From Novosphingobium sp. Leaf2 (GTDB lineage: Bacteria > Pseudomonadota > Alphaproteobacteria > Sphingomonadales > Sphingomonadaceae), in NCBI RefSeq assembly GCF_001421325.1, contig NZ_LMJY01000007.1, forward strand, positions 1 to 64,000: a stretch of DNA of 64,000 nucleotides. The letters run 5' to 3'. A model generated the notes under the pieces. The model was not told the origin of the DNA. It ran no database searches and worked only from the letters and a program-made list of their open reading frames with translations. Within the stretch, counting starts at the first letter, position 1, and each line of letters opens with the position of its first letter. Both the position numbers and the translations under genes were made by a program. Below, piece by piece: positions 27,399-35,482 of the stretch.

Positions 27399-28111
27399 AG
27401 GCCGATCATACCCGCCCGCTGCCGCCGCTGATCGCGGTGGTGGGGTGCGATGGTTCGGGCAAATCCACCGTCACGCAGGAACTTGAGGCATGGCTGAACA
27501 GCCGCCAGCCCACGGTGACGTGCCACTTGGGCAAACAATCGGGCAATATCGGCCGCGTCATCGCGCGATTGCCGCTGCTGGGGCGGCGGATGGACAAGTC
27601 CATCCATGCCACCGCGCGCAAGGCGCAAGGGGCGGGTGGCCCCGGATTTCTGGCCGCGCTGGTGATCTATGCGTTCGCGCTGCGCCGCGCGCGCCGGTTC
27701 CGGCGCATGATGCGGCTGCGGCACGAAGGCTATGCGATCATCGCCGATCGCTTTCCGCAGATCGTGGTGCCCGGGCCGATGGACGGTCCGGGTCTGGCGG
27801 CGGCGCGCGCAGGTGGGCTGGTTGGCCTGATGGCGGCGTCCGAACGGCGGATGTTTGCGCGCATGGTCAGCCACGCGCCCGACCTCGTGCTGCGCCTCAA
27901 TGTCTCGCTGGAGGTGGCGATGGCGCGCAAGCCCGATCATCGGGTCACGTCGCTGGCGCGCAAGATTGAGGACGTGCCGCGCCTGCAGTTTGGTGGCGCA
28001 CCGATCGTTGAGCTGGATGCGCATGAACCGTTGGCCATGGTGCTGGCGCGCGCGAAGATGGCGGTGAACGAACTGCTCGTCACCAGCCGCCCGGTACGCG
28101 AGGCTGCCTGA
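27395..28111 (+). CDS. Thymidylate-kinase-like P-loop protein, paralogue 2
   Basis: A protein of about 238 residues that starts with GTG overlapping the previous stop (GTGA). It repeats the features of paralogue 1: Walker A VVGCDGSGKSTV, IIADRFPQIVVPG matching the VITDRYPQAELPG site, DGPGL, and a LID-like ARKPDHRVTSLARK. The shared, unusual DGPGL and the closing PRLQFGGAPIVELDA pattern show that the pair arose by tandem duplication. Retention of both suggests distinct substrates or a heterodimer. It lies 28 bp before the flippase gene. Confidence 0.78.
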   Translation: MKADHTRPLPPLIAVVGCDGSGKSTVTQELEAWLNSRQPTVTCHLGKQSGNIGRVIARLPLLGRRMDKSIHATARKAQGAGGPGFLAALVIYAFALRRARRFRRMMRLRHEGYAIIADRFPQIVVPGPMDGPGLAAARAGGLVGLMAASERRMFARMVSHAPDLVLRLNVSLEVAMARKPDHRVTSLARKIEDVPRLQFGGAPIVELDAHEPLAMVLARAKMAVNELLVTSRPVREAA

Positions 28112-28139
28112 TGGCCAGGTATTGCGATAGGGCCGCGCC

Positions 28140-29477
28140 ATGAAGCGTTGGTTTGCCGACGGGGCCTTCCGCACGATCATGCGCAATGCCTCCTACCTCG
28201 CGTCCGGCAAGCTGGGCGGGGCGGTGCTGGGACTGGTGGCGCTGGGCTGCGCGGGGCGCGGCATGTCGCCCGCATTGTTCGGCACGCTGGTGCTCATCCA
28301 TTCCTATGCCAACGGCGTGGGCGCGGTCGTCAAGTTCCAGACCTGGCAATTCATCGTGCGCTATGGTGCCCCCGCATTCGAGCGTGGCGATATCGCGGGC
28401 CTGCGCGATGTCACCGGCTTTGCCTTCGGGCTCGATCTGGCCAGCGGCCTGCTGGGCATGGCGGGCGGACTCCTGCTGCTGCCCTGGGCGGCGGAATGGT
28501 TCGGGATCGGCGCGGAAAACCTGCACCTCGCCATGCTGTATTGCACGCTCATTCCCACCATGACCGCGGCCACGCCCACGGGCATCCTGCGCGTGCTGGA
28601 CCGATTCGACCAGATCGCCCTGCAGCAGCTGGTCACCCCGCTACTGCGCGCAATGGGCGCGGCGATCTCGTACATTGCGGGGCTTGGGTTCATCGGGTTC
28701 GTGCTGACCTGGTTCATCGCTGACCTTGCGGGCGATTTGTGCCTGTGGGTCATGTCGATCCGGGAATTGCGCCGGCGCAACATCCGGGGTGCGCTGCGGC
28801 CCGGTCTGTTCGCGCCTGCCAAGCGGCTGTCGCGCGCATGGGGCTTTGTGTGGACGACTAACATCGCGCACTCGATCTGGGCGGCATGGGGTCCGGTCAG
28901 CAACCTGCTCGTCGGCGCGTTGCTCAGCCCTGCCGCTGCCGGCCTGTTCAAGATCGCCGCCACGTTCTTCGATTCCGCCAGTAAGCCGGCGGAACTGATG
29001 TCCCGCAGCTTCTATCCCGAAATCATGCGCCTCGATCCCAGCAGCCGCCATCCCTGGCAGCTTGCGGTGCGCAGCGCGCTGATTTCCGGCGGTATGGCGC
29101 TGGTGATGCTGCTTGTCGTCTCCATCGGTGGTGAACCGGTGATCCAGCTGGTTTTCGGCAAACGCTACGTCGCCGCGTTCGACCTGCTTCAGCTGATGAC
29201 CGCCTCGCTGGTGGTGGCGATGGCCGCCTTCCCGCTGGAATCGCTGCTTTACATGGCCGGGCGCGAACGCGCCGCGCTGGTGGCCGAAGGTACGGCGGCG
29301 CTTGCGTATGCAGGGCTGCTGGTGGTGTTGATCCATGTGTTCGGGCTGTGGGGCGCGGGCCTTGCCTATGTGATCGGAGTGTGTCTCAAGACCGTGTTCA
29401 TGCTGGCGCCGACGCTGTGGGCCTATCGTCGCCGGCAGGACCTGAGCCACGACGGTCTGCTGGGGGCGGTCGCATGA
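28140..29477 (+). CDS. Polysaccharide flippase (MOP/Wzx-like membrane protein)
   Basis: This 445-residue, roughly 12-helix membrane protein has the general look of the MOP flippase superfamily (oligosaccharide translocases). It begins with an amphipathic stretch and GKLGGAVLGLVALGCAGRGM, and the centre has the conserved region around LLSPAAAGLFKIAATFFDSA and the C-terminal LVVLIHVFGLWGAGLAYVIG. It probably moves a lipid-linked glycan across the inner membrane. No glycosyltransferase is present nearby, so the glycan is unknown. The stop overlaps the next ATG by 4 bp. Confidence 0.85.
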   Translation: MKRWFADGAFRTIMRNASYLASGKLGGAVLGLVALGCAGRGMSPALFGTLVLIHSYANGVGAVVKFQTWQFIVRYGAPAFERGDIAGLRDVTGFAFGLDLASGLLGMAGGLLLLPWAAEWFGIGAENLHLAMLYCTLIPTMTAATPTGILRVLDRFDQIALQQLVTPLLRAMGAAISYIAGLGFIGFVLTWFIADLAGDLCLWVMSIRELRRRNIRGALRPGLFAPAKRLSRAWGFVWTTNIAHSIWAAWGPVSNLLVGALLSPAAAGLFKIAATFFDSASKPAELMSRSFYPEIMRLDPSSRHPWQLAVRSALISGGMALVMLLVVSIGGEPVIQLVFGKRYVAAFDLLQLMTASLVVAMAAFPLESLLYMAGRERAALVAEGTAALAYAGLLVVLIHVFGLWGAGLAYVIGVCLKTVFMLAPTLWAYRRRQDLSHDGLLGAVA

Positions 29478-30355
29478 GCCCTTACCCGCCAGAGGTCATC
29501 CACGCTCTGTTCGATGCAGTGGAGATGGACGACGTGGTGGATCCCGTCGTCAGCCTGCCGGACGCGATCCCGATCGCCTGCTCGCAGGAGGAGATGCGCC
29601 GGTGTCTGGCTTTGTGCGTGCAATTCTGGCGCGAAGGCGCCATTCGCGCAGACATCCTGGGGTTAACGTCGACACTGTTGGCAACGGGAGATCTGCCGCA
29701 GGACGCGCGCCGCCGCTTCAAGCTGATCCGCGCGCGCTACAAGCACTTGCGCTTCGCACTGGTGCTGTACGGCGCGCAGCATCACGCGCCACCGCTGTTC
29801 CGCGCAACGGTGGCGGTGATGGGGCACTTGCAGGACGCGTTCAAGAACCAGCGCCGCGCCGCCGTCGTCGGATACGGCATGGCGCTGCGCCTCCTGCTGT
29901 GCTGGCCGGCGTGGGCTCTGGTGCAGCGTGAGGTGCGCCGCGTGCGGCTCGACAACGCAGAGGGGTTTGCGCGGTTTCGCACCGCCGAACTGCTGCGCCT
30001 GAAACAGGGACTACGTTCTGATCGGCTGACTGCGCACACCTTCCACGCGATGCGCAAGATCGTCAGCCGGCAGGTGTCCTTCTACGATACCATGCGCTCG
30101 CTTGAGCCTGATGAGCGCACCTATCGGATGTCCCGCTTTCTCAGCGCGATCAACGGCCTGATGGGTAGCCTGCATGACGATCTCGTCGAGGGCGCGGTTG
30201 CCGGTCGGCATGATTATCACCGCGATACCTTTGCGCTGCCGCAGGACATTCGCTGCCGCCTGCGCACGCTCACCGATGCTTATCCGCTGCCGTGTATCGG
30301 ATCGGACGGGCATGCCCTTCCGCAATTGCGCAAGGCCCACGATACGGTTCTCTAG
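29474..30355 (+). CDS. Uncharacterised helical protein with CHAD-like features
   Basis: A 293-residue protein, ATG overlapping the flippase stop as ATGA. It is rich in Arg and His and looks all-helical. Stretches such as RFKLIRARYKHLRFALVLYG, TAHTFHAMRKIVSRQ and INGLMGSLHDDLV resemble the basic helices of CHAD domains, which bind polyphosphate, but the match is partial. There is no signal peptide and only one weak hydrophobic segment (GMALRLLLCWPAW). The close coupling to the flippase and the kinase-like pair suggests it belongs to the same surface-glycan process. Its TAG stop is shared, on the other strand, with the sortase stop. Confidence 0.55.
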   Translation: MSPYPPEVIHALFDAVEMDDVVDPVVSLPDAIPIACSQEEMRRCLALCVQFWREGAIRADILGLTSTLLATGDLPQDARRRFKLIRARYKHLRFALVLYGAQHHAPPLFRATVAVMGHLQDAFKNQRRAAVVGYGMALRLLLCWPAWALVQREVRRVRLDNAEGFARFRTAELLRLKQGLRSDRLTAHTFHAMRKIVSRQVSFYDTMRSLEPDERTYRMSRFLSAINGLMGSLHDDLVEGAVAGRHDYHRDTFALPQDIRCRLRTLTDAYPLPCIGSDGHALPQLRKAHDTVL

Positions 30356-30951
30356 TCCAGCGCCGCGGCGTGGACGACATAGCGCCACGGCCCGCGCGTG
30401 ACCGCATCGAACGGGAAGCAGGTGACCAGATCGAGCTTCTCGCCGGACGCGGCGTTTGCCAGCGCATAGCCGTTCCAGCGCACCACGCCGCTGCCGGTAA
30501 CTGCATAACGGCGCGTCAGACCCTTTCGCGTCTGGACGGTGATGATGTCGCCCCGTCGCACGTCGCGCAGGAAGCGAAAGTGGGTGTCGCGGTGGGCGGC
30601 GATCACGGCGGTCCCCCGTTCGCCTATCGCCGCGCCGCCCGGCAGCAGGGTTGGCCCAAAGGCCATCGCCTGGCCGGACCCGCTATCCAGTACCACCCGT
30701 GCCACGCCAAGCCGGGGGACGGTGATGCGCGCTGCGGGCGTCATGTCCGCCCAGGCCCAGGGCTTTTGCGGCAAGCGGGTGGCAAGGCTGCGGTCGAACG
30801 CGCGTTCCAGCAGGACCTGCGCAAGCGCCGCCTTGGCGGGAATATACAAGCCGGCCCCGATCTGCGCGGCGCCCGCCAGGCACAGGATCGCGCACAGCAG
30901 GGTGAGGGGACCGCGCCGCCACGCGGCCCCTCTCATTACGAGCGCGGTCAC
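30352..30951 (-). CDS. Gram-negative (marine proteobacterial type) sortase
   Basis: A protein of about 199 residues with an N-terminal membrane anchor (LTLLCAILCLAGAAQIG) and a sortase beta-barrel. The catalytic histidine is in VIAAHRDTHF, the cysteine in LVTCFPF and the arginine in VTRGPWRYVVHA. The GTG start overlaps the stop of the upstream VIT/VWA gene (GTGA), and an ATG at 30936 is an alternative. The pair matches the known proteobacterial sortase and dedicated-target arrangement, in which this enzyme cleaves the LPxT-type signal of one neighbouring protein. The anchor site in a Gram-negative cell is not known. Confidence 0.9.
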   Translation of the reverse strand: MTALVMRGAAWRRGPLTLLCAILCLAGAAQIGAGLYIPAKAALAQVLLERAFDRSLATRLPQKPWAWADMTPAARITVPRLGVARVVLDSGSGQAMAFGPTLLPGGAAIGERGTAVIAAHRDTHFRFLRDVRRGDIITVQTRKGLTRRYAVTGSGVVRWNGYALANAASGEKLDLVTCFPFDAVTRGPWRYVVHAAALD

Positions 30952-33086
30952 GCCGCCCTCCGCCGACGCAACGTTGCCAGGCCCGCCAGACCCGCCAGCA
31001 GTAGCGCCGCGCCCTGGCCCACGATGCCCAGGAAGCCGGTCGCCGTCTGCGGCAGTTCCAGCGCCTCGGCCTGCGTGGCGGGCGCGCTGCCGGCACCGTC
31101 CGCAGCGGCGTTTGCTGCAGCGTCGCGTCCGAACAAGGTGTCGAAGTCCCACCCGGCGGGCAGGTTGATCGGCAATTCCTCACGCGTCAGGCGCGCGCCC
31201 TTTGGCCGGGACGGCGTTTCGTCCACCGCGACCAGGCTGGTGCGGGAGGTGACGATGCCGTTTTCCACGCCGATCTGCTCGACTTGCGCGTTCGCTTTTG
31301 CATCGTCCAGCTTGCCGAGAGCGCGGTCGGCTTCCACATCGCTCACCCGCCGGCGGGCCCATAGCTTCGCGATCGCCGCGCTGGGCAGCGCCGTGGCAAG
31401 ATCCACCTGCCGCTCCCAGGGCTTGCCGCCGATCGTGCCCGAGACGGTAAGCTTTCCAGCCAGCTGCGCGGTGCGGCCCACCAGCACCAGCGGGCGCCCG
31501 GCGTAGACGTCGGGCAAATGCTCGGGCGTGAATGCCACCGAACCGCCATCGACGCGGACGGACAGATTGCGCACCGCCGGGTGGCTGAGCACGTCGAGCA
31601 GCGGCATCATCTTGGCCGCGACTTCTTCGGGCGCGCCCACGTGGGTGTAGATGCCGCCGCCAAGGGTGGACATGCGCTCCATCAGATAGTCGTTGGGCGC
31701 AGATCCGATGCCAACCATGAACACGTGGCTTTTGCCGCCGTCCGCACCGATCGCGGCCATCATCTCACGCTCGTTCGAAATCTCCCCGTCGGTCAGGAAC
31801 ACGATCTGGCGCAGCGTGTCGGGATCGCTGCCGCCGCTGGCTGCCGCGTCAGCCAGTGCGGCCTTGAGTGCGGGAAGCATTTCGGTGCCGCCCTGCGCCT
31901 GCAGCGCGCTGGCGAACTGGCGGGCCGTCGCGATCCTGTCGGGCGTTGCCGGCACGCTGCGTTCGAACACGCGGGTCATCGTGTCGTCGAAGCGGATGAT
32001 GTTGAAGTGATCCTGCGGGCGCAACGTGCCCAGCGCGTGGAGGAGGCTGGCCTTGGCCTCCTCCATCGACGCGCCGCCCATCGAGCCGCTGTTGTCGATC
32101 ACGAACACCATTTCGCGCGGTGGCCGGGGCAGGTTGGACGTATCGGCGGGCGGGGTGATCGCGGCCATGACATAGTCGCCTTTGGCGGTCTGCTGGGCGA
32201 ACAGGCCCAAGGTGGGATCGGCGGCGGCGGAGCGCCATTCGAGTACGAAATCGCGGTCCGCCGGCACCGTGCCGTCCAGCCGCACCTCGCGCCGGTCGAG
32301 CGGGCCGGTCACCCACACCCGGTGATAACGGCTGATGAGATTGGCGACATCGAAGCCCGGCGCCAGGTGCACTGCGATCGAGGTGGGGTTTAACGTGGCG
32401 CCGGTCTTCGGGTCGAGCACCGGCGCGGCGGTGACCGCGTTCGCATCGGCAACCGCAGCGCTGGTGGTCAGCGTGTGGGGCGGGGTATATCGCGGCCCGA
32501 CGACAAGTGGCAGGCGCAAGGAAAACGTGCCGTTCGCCTGGGTGACCGGGGACTGATACTCGATCGAGATCAGCACCGTTTCGCCCGGCCCCACGTTGGC
32601 CACGCTGGTGCTGAACATGTTTGGCCGCTGCTGTTCAACGAGGCCGGCCTTGCGCCCGCTGGCCTTGGCCGCTTCATAGGTGGCGCGGGCCTGCTCGCGC
32701 GGCTGGATGTGACCGATGATCACGCGCTGGCCGACGACCATCTTGAGGGAATCGACCGCACCGTCATGCGGCAGCGGATAGAGGTAGCTGGCCTCCATCC
32801 ACTTGGACGAGGTGTTGCGGAATGCCTGCGTAACGCGCACCCGGGCGATCTGTCCGGTCACCGTCACGTCCATGTCGGAGCCCAGGCGAACGGCGGGAAG
32901 GGCGTCGGCGATGCCTTGGCCGTGCAGCATCAGGGTGCCGGCGGCCGGGCCATCGTCGGCGGTCTGGGTGCCGTCGTCGGCAGCGGCAGACGCGGCGGTG
33001 GCGTGGATCGCAAGTACGCCGGGGGCGCTCAGGGCCAGCACGATGGCAGGGATCAGGGCGCGGCGGATGTACGGTGTGTGCGGCAT
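30948..33086 (-). CDS. Sortase target protein with VIT and VWA domains
   Basis: A 712-residue exported protein: signal peptide (ALIPAIVLALSAPGVLA), VIT domain (about 55-190; RVTQAFRNTSSKWMEASYLY, VVGQRVIIGHIQPREQARAT), VWA domain from about 320 with the MIDAS motif DNSGSMGG, and a C-terminal sorting signal ELPQTATG, hydrophobic helix and RRRRAA. The combination is the described 'marine proteobacterial sortase target' family, usually the only sortase substrate in the genome. It is co-translated with the sortase and divergent from an XRE regulator. The VWA domain suggests metal-dependent adhesion or protein binding at the cell surface. Confidence 0.92.
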   Translation of the reverse strand: MPHTPYIRRALIPAIVLALSAPGVLAIHATAASAAADDGTQTADDGPAAGTLMLHGQGIADALPAVRLGSDMDVTVTGQIARVRVTQAFRNTSSKWMEASYLYPLPHDGAVDSLKMVVGQRVIIGHIQPREQARATYEAAKASGRKAGLVEQQRPNMFSTSVANVGPGETVLISIEYQSPVTQANGTFSLRLPLVVGPRYTPPHTLTTSAAVADANAVTAAPVLDPKTGATLNPTSIAVHLAPGFDVANLISRYHRVWVTGPLDRREVRLDGTVPADRDFVLEWRSAAADPTLGLFAQQTAKGDYVMAAITPPADTSNLPRPPREMVFVIDNSGSMGGASMEEAKASLLHALGTLRPQDHFNIIRFDDTMTRVFERSVPATPDRIATARQFASALQAQGGTEMLPALKAALADAAASGGSDPDTLRQIVFLTDGEISNEREMMAAIGADGGKSHVFMVGIGSAPNDYLMERMSTLGGGIYTHVGAPEEVAAKMMPLLDVLSHPAVRNLSVRVDGGSVAFTPEHLPDVYAGRPLVLVGRTAQLAGKLTVSGTIGGKPWERQVDLATALPSAAIAKLWARRRVSDVEADRALGKLDDAKANAQVEQIGVENGIVTSRTSLVAVDETPSRPKGARLTREELPINLPAGWDFDTLFGRDAAANAAADGAGSAPATQAEALELPQTATGFLGIVGQGAALLLAGLAGLATLRRRRAA

Positions 33087-33216
33087 GGCAGTGCTCCAAC
33101 CAAAAGCGGGAGCTCACCTGTTATGCGCATTACGGTGCGCACAGCCACAAGCAGTCCTGGCCTCTTTCCGGCGGCGCGTGCGGGCAGCGGCGGGCGCGCT
33201 GCAAGGGATTGACGCC

Positions 33217-33246
33217 ATGTGCGCGAATGTGCGCATATGTGCGGAT
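33217..33246 (+). promoter_or_regulatory. Three 10-bp direct repeats before the XRE gene (candidate operator)
   Basis: ATGTGCGC begins at 33217 and 33227, and ATGTGCGG at 33237, an exact 10-bp period that places each copy on the same DNA face. The array touches the start codon (33245) of the XRE-family gene and lies in the interval between it and the divergent sortase-target gene. Its geometry suggests cooperative binding by the XRE protein. Not experimentally known. Confidence 0.5.
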
Positions 33247-34021
33247 GACAACCAACCAGCGCCATGACGCCGATCTGGCCGGCGAAGGGGCAGACATTGC
33301 GCAACGGGTGCGTGAGGAAATCGCGCGCCGCCGCATTTCCCGGCAGGCCCTGGCAGACATGGCACGCATCAGCTTGTCCACACTGGAAAAGGCACTGGCC
33401 GGCAAGCGCGCCTTCACGCTCGCCACGGTGCTGCGGATAGAAGAGTCGCTGGGCATCGCGTTGCGCCACGGCGGATCTGCCGCCGCTGCCACGCCGACGG
33501 CCAATGGTGGCGATGTCGCGGCTGAGGCGATGGGCGCATACGCACGGTCCGCCGTGTCCTGGCTGGAGGGCGCATACCTGACCGTGCGCCCCAGTTTCAG
33601 CACGCCGGGCGGCTTGTTCGCATACCTCACGACGATCCAGTGGGTGGAGGAGCGCGCGTGCCTGGGGTTTGCGGAAAGCGGACGATCGGATTCCCGGTTC
33701 GGGCAGATCGGTTTCGTTTCGCTGCCCAATCGCTCAGGCCACATCTATCTCGTCACTAACGAGCAGGGCCAATATCGTTTGGCGATCCTGTCCCGCCCTA
33801 CCATCGATGGCGGGCTGTTCGGCATCCTGACCACGTTGGAAGTTGGCCACGGTTCGCAGTTGGTCCCGGCCGCCGCGCCGCTTGCCTTGCGCAGGATTGC
33901 CGAGGGAGACGACCTGCCGCTTGGCGCCATCACGCCGGACATGCCGGCTTTCCACAACTATCGCGCGATGCTGGACGTTGCGGTGGACGGCGATTTCGCG
34001 CGGCTGCACGTCCTGTCCTGA
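33245..34021 (+). CDS. XRE-family regulator next to the sortase pair
   Basis: A protein of about 258 residues: N-terminal HTH (IAQRVREEIARRRISRQALA ... SLSTLEKALAGKRAFTLATV) with a characteristic 'SLSTLEKALAG' recognition helix, then a linker and a roughly 160-residue C-terminal domain (SWLEGAYLTVRPSFSTPGG, EGRSDSRFGQ-like, RSGHIYLVTNEQGQYRLAI) that may sense a ligand. Start ATG 33245 was chosen because it immediately follows the direct repeats and precedes the HTH. The gene is divergent from the sortase target gene and probably controls it and itself. Confidence 0.82.
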   Translation: MTTNQRHDADLAGEGADIAQRVREEIARRRISRQALADMARISLSTLEKALAGKRAFTLATVLRIEESLGIALRHGGSAAAATPTANGGDVAAEAMGAYARSAVSWLEGAYLTVRPSFSTPGGLFAYLTTIQWVEERACLGFAESGRSDSRFGQIGFVSLPNRSGHIYLVTNEQGQYRLAILSRPTIDGGLFGILTTLEVGHGSQLVPAAAPLALRRIAEGDDLPLGAITPDMPAFHNYRAMLDVAVDGDFARLHVLS

Positions 34022-34085
34022 GTTTGGCACGTCGGTTTCCACCAGTCGCGACGACTGCGTAATGGTGCGTATCGACGACAGATCG

Positions 34086-34113
34086 TTGCTCGACTGATAC
34101 AAAATATTATAAC
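34086..34113 (+). promoter_or_regulatory. Putative sigma-70-like promoter of the RND operon
   Basis: TTGCTC (34086-34091) and TATAAC (34108-34113) are spaced by 16 bp in an unusually AT-rich stretch, about 105 bp before the first gene of the efflux operon. The interval 34022-34219 otherwise holds nothing I recognise. Confidence 0.35.
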
Positions 34114-34219
34114 TTGGTCGTTGATCTTGGCCTGCGTGCGTGAGCAAACAGCGCTCGATTGCGCGCTGGTCCGGTGCCGGCGCATGCAGCCATGATTGCG
34201 CTGTCGAGGAGACCACGTC

Positions 34220-35473
34220 TTGTCCACCGATGCCGATGCGGGAATTGATACCACGGACGAGACGCCCCGCCGCCGCCGGCCGCGCTGGGTTGCGTATGTA
34301 TGCGTGATCGCCGGGCTGGTCATCGTCGCGCTGGTGGGCCTGCATTTCGCCCGCTCTGGTGATTCCAAGAACGCGCGCGACGGGCGCCCGACGGCGGCGG
34401 TGAACACCGCCAAGGTCGTGCTGGCGGACATCCCGGTCGAGGTTGACGGGATCGGCACGGTGACACCTATCGATACGGCCACCATCCATACGCAGGAATC
34501 GGGCGTCGTCTTCGCGCTGCCGTTCACCGAAGGGCAGATCGTGCGGCAAGGTCAGGTGATCGCGCAAATCGATCCGCGGCCGTACCGGCTGGCATTGGCG
34601 CAGGCGCAAGGCACGCTGGCGAAGGACCAGGCCGCGCTGGTCTCCGCGCGGCAGGATCTTGCGCGCTACGAAACGCTGGGCAAGCTGGACTCCATTGCCC
34701 GCCAGACGCTGGACCAGCAACGGCAGGCCGTGCGGCAGGCCGAAGGGCAGCTGATCTACGATCGCGCAGCAGTGGGCACGGCCCGCCTAAATCTTGAATA
34801 TACGGCGGTGAAGGCCCCGTTCTCGGGACGGGTCGGTCTGCGTCAGGTCAGCGTGGGCAGTTATGTTACGCCGTCTGACACCAACGGGCTGGTGGTGCTG
34901 ACCCGGTCCGATCCCATCGACGTGCAGTTTTCCGTTCCGCAAGGCCAGCTTGACGCGATCCGTCGCCGGCAGGGCGATACCGGACCGATGCCGGTCACCG
35001 CGCTAGACCAGAACGGGCAGTCGGTGCTGGCGCAGGGCCGCTTCTCCACGTTCGACAACCAGATCGACACGACCACCGGCACGGTGAAGGCCAAGGCCCG
35101 GTTTGCCAATCCCGGCGCCCAGCCGGTGCTGTTCCCCAACCAGTTCGTCAACGTGCGCATGCTAGTGGATACGTTGCACCAAGTGCCGGTGGTGCCGGTA
35201 TCCGCGTTGCGTCACGGTGCGCCGGGCGATTTCGTGTTCGTGGTTCAGCCCGGCAGCACGGTGAAGCTGGTGGTCGTCAAAACCGGGCCGAGCAACAACG
35301 GCAAAACCGCGGTTCTCTCAGGCCTGCACGCCGGCGATGTGGTGGTGTCCGAAGGGGCCGATGGCCTTGATGACGGATCGAAAGTGCGCCTGCCCGGACA
35401 GCACGGGGCCCAAAGCGGGGCGGGCGGCGGGTCCGAAGGTTCGGGCCATCGTCGCCGGCATCAGTCGCAGTAA
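34220..35473 (+). CDS. mdtA: RND efflux periplasmic adaptor (MdtA-like)
   Basis: A protein of about 417 residues: one N-terminal membrane anchor (VAYVCVIAGLVIVALVGL), then the barrel-sandwich hybrid half-motifs (GVVFALPFTEGQIVRQGQVI and YTAVKAPFSGRVGLRQVSVG), a helical hairpin rich in Gln and Ala between them, and a beta-barrel with the AcrA/MdtA-type QVPVVPVSALR. It bridges the RND pump and outer-membrane factor. The start is TTG at 34220 because a GAGGAG ribosome site lies 8 nt before it; an upstream TTG (34196) has none. First gene of the four-gene operon; the pump gene starts 9 bp after its stop. Confidence 0.93.
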   Translation: MSTDADAGIDTTDETPRRRRPRWVAYVCVIAGLVIVALVGLHFARSGDSKNARDGRPTAAVNTAKVVLADIPVEVDGIGTVTPIDTATIHTQESGVVFALPFTEGQIVRQGQVIAQIDPRPYRLALAQAQGTLAKDQAALVSARQDLARYETLGKLDSIARQTLDQQRQAVRQAEGQLIYDRAAVGTARLNLEYTAVKAPFSGRVGLRQVSVGSYVTPSDTNGLVVLTRSDPIDVQFSVPQGQLDAIRRRQGDTGPMPVTALDQNGQSVLAQGRFSTFDNQIDTTTGTVKAKARFANPGAQPVLFPNQFVNVRMLVDTLHQVPVVPVSALRHGAPGDFVFVVQPGSTVKLVVVKTGPSNNGKTAVLSGLHAGDVVVSEGADGLDDGSKVRLPGQHGAQSGAGGGSEGSGHRRRHQSQ

Positions 35474-35482
35474 GCCACAGCG

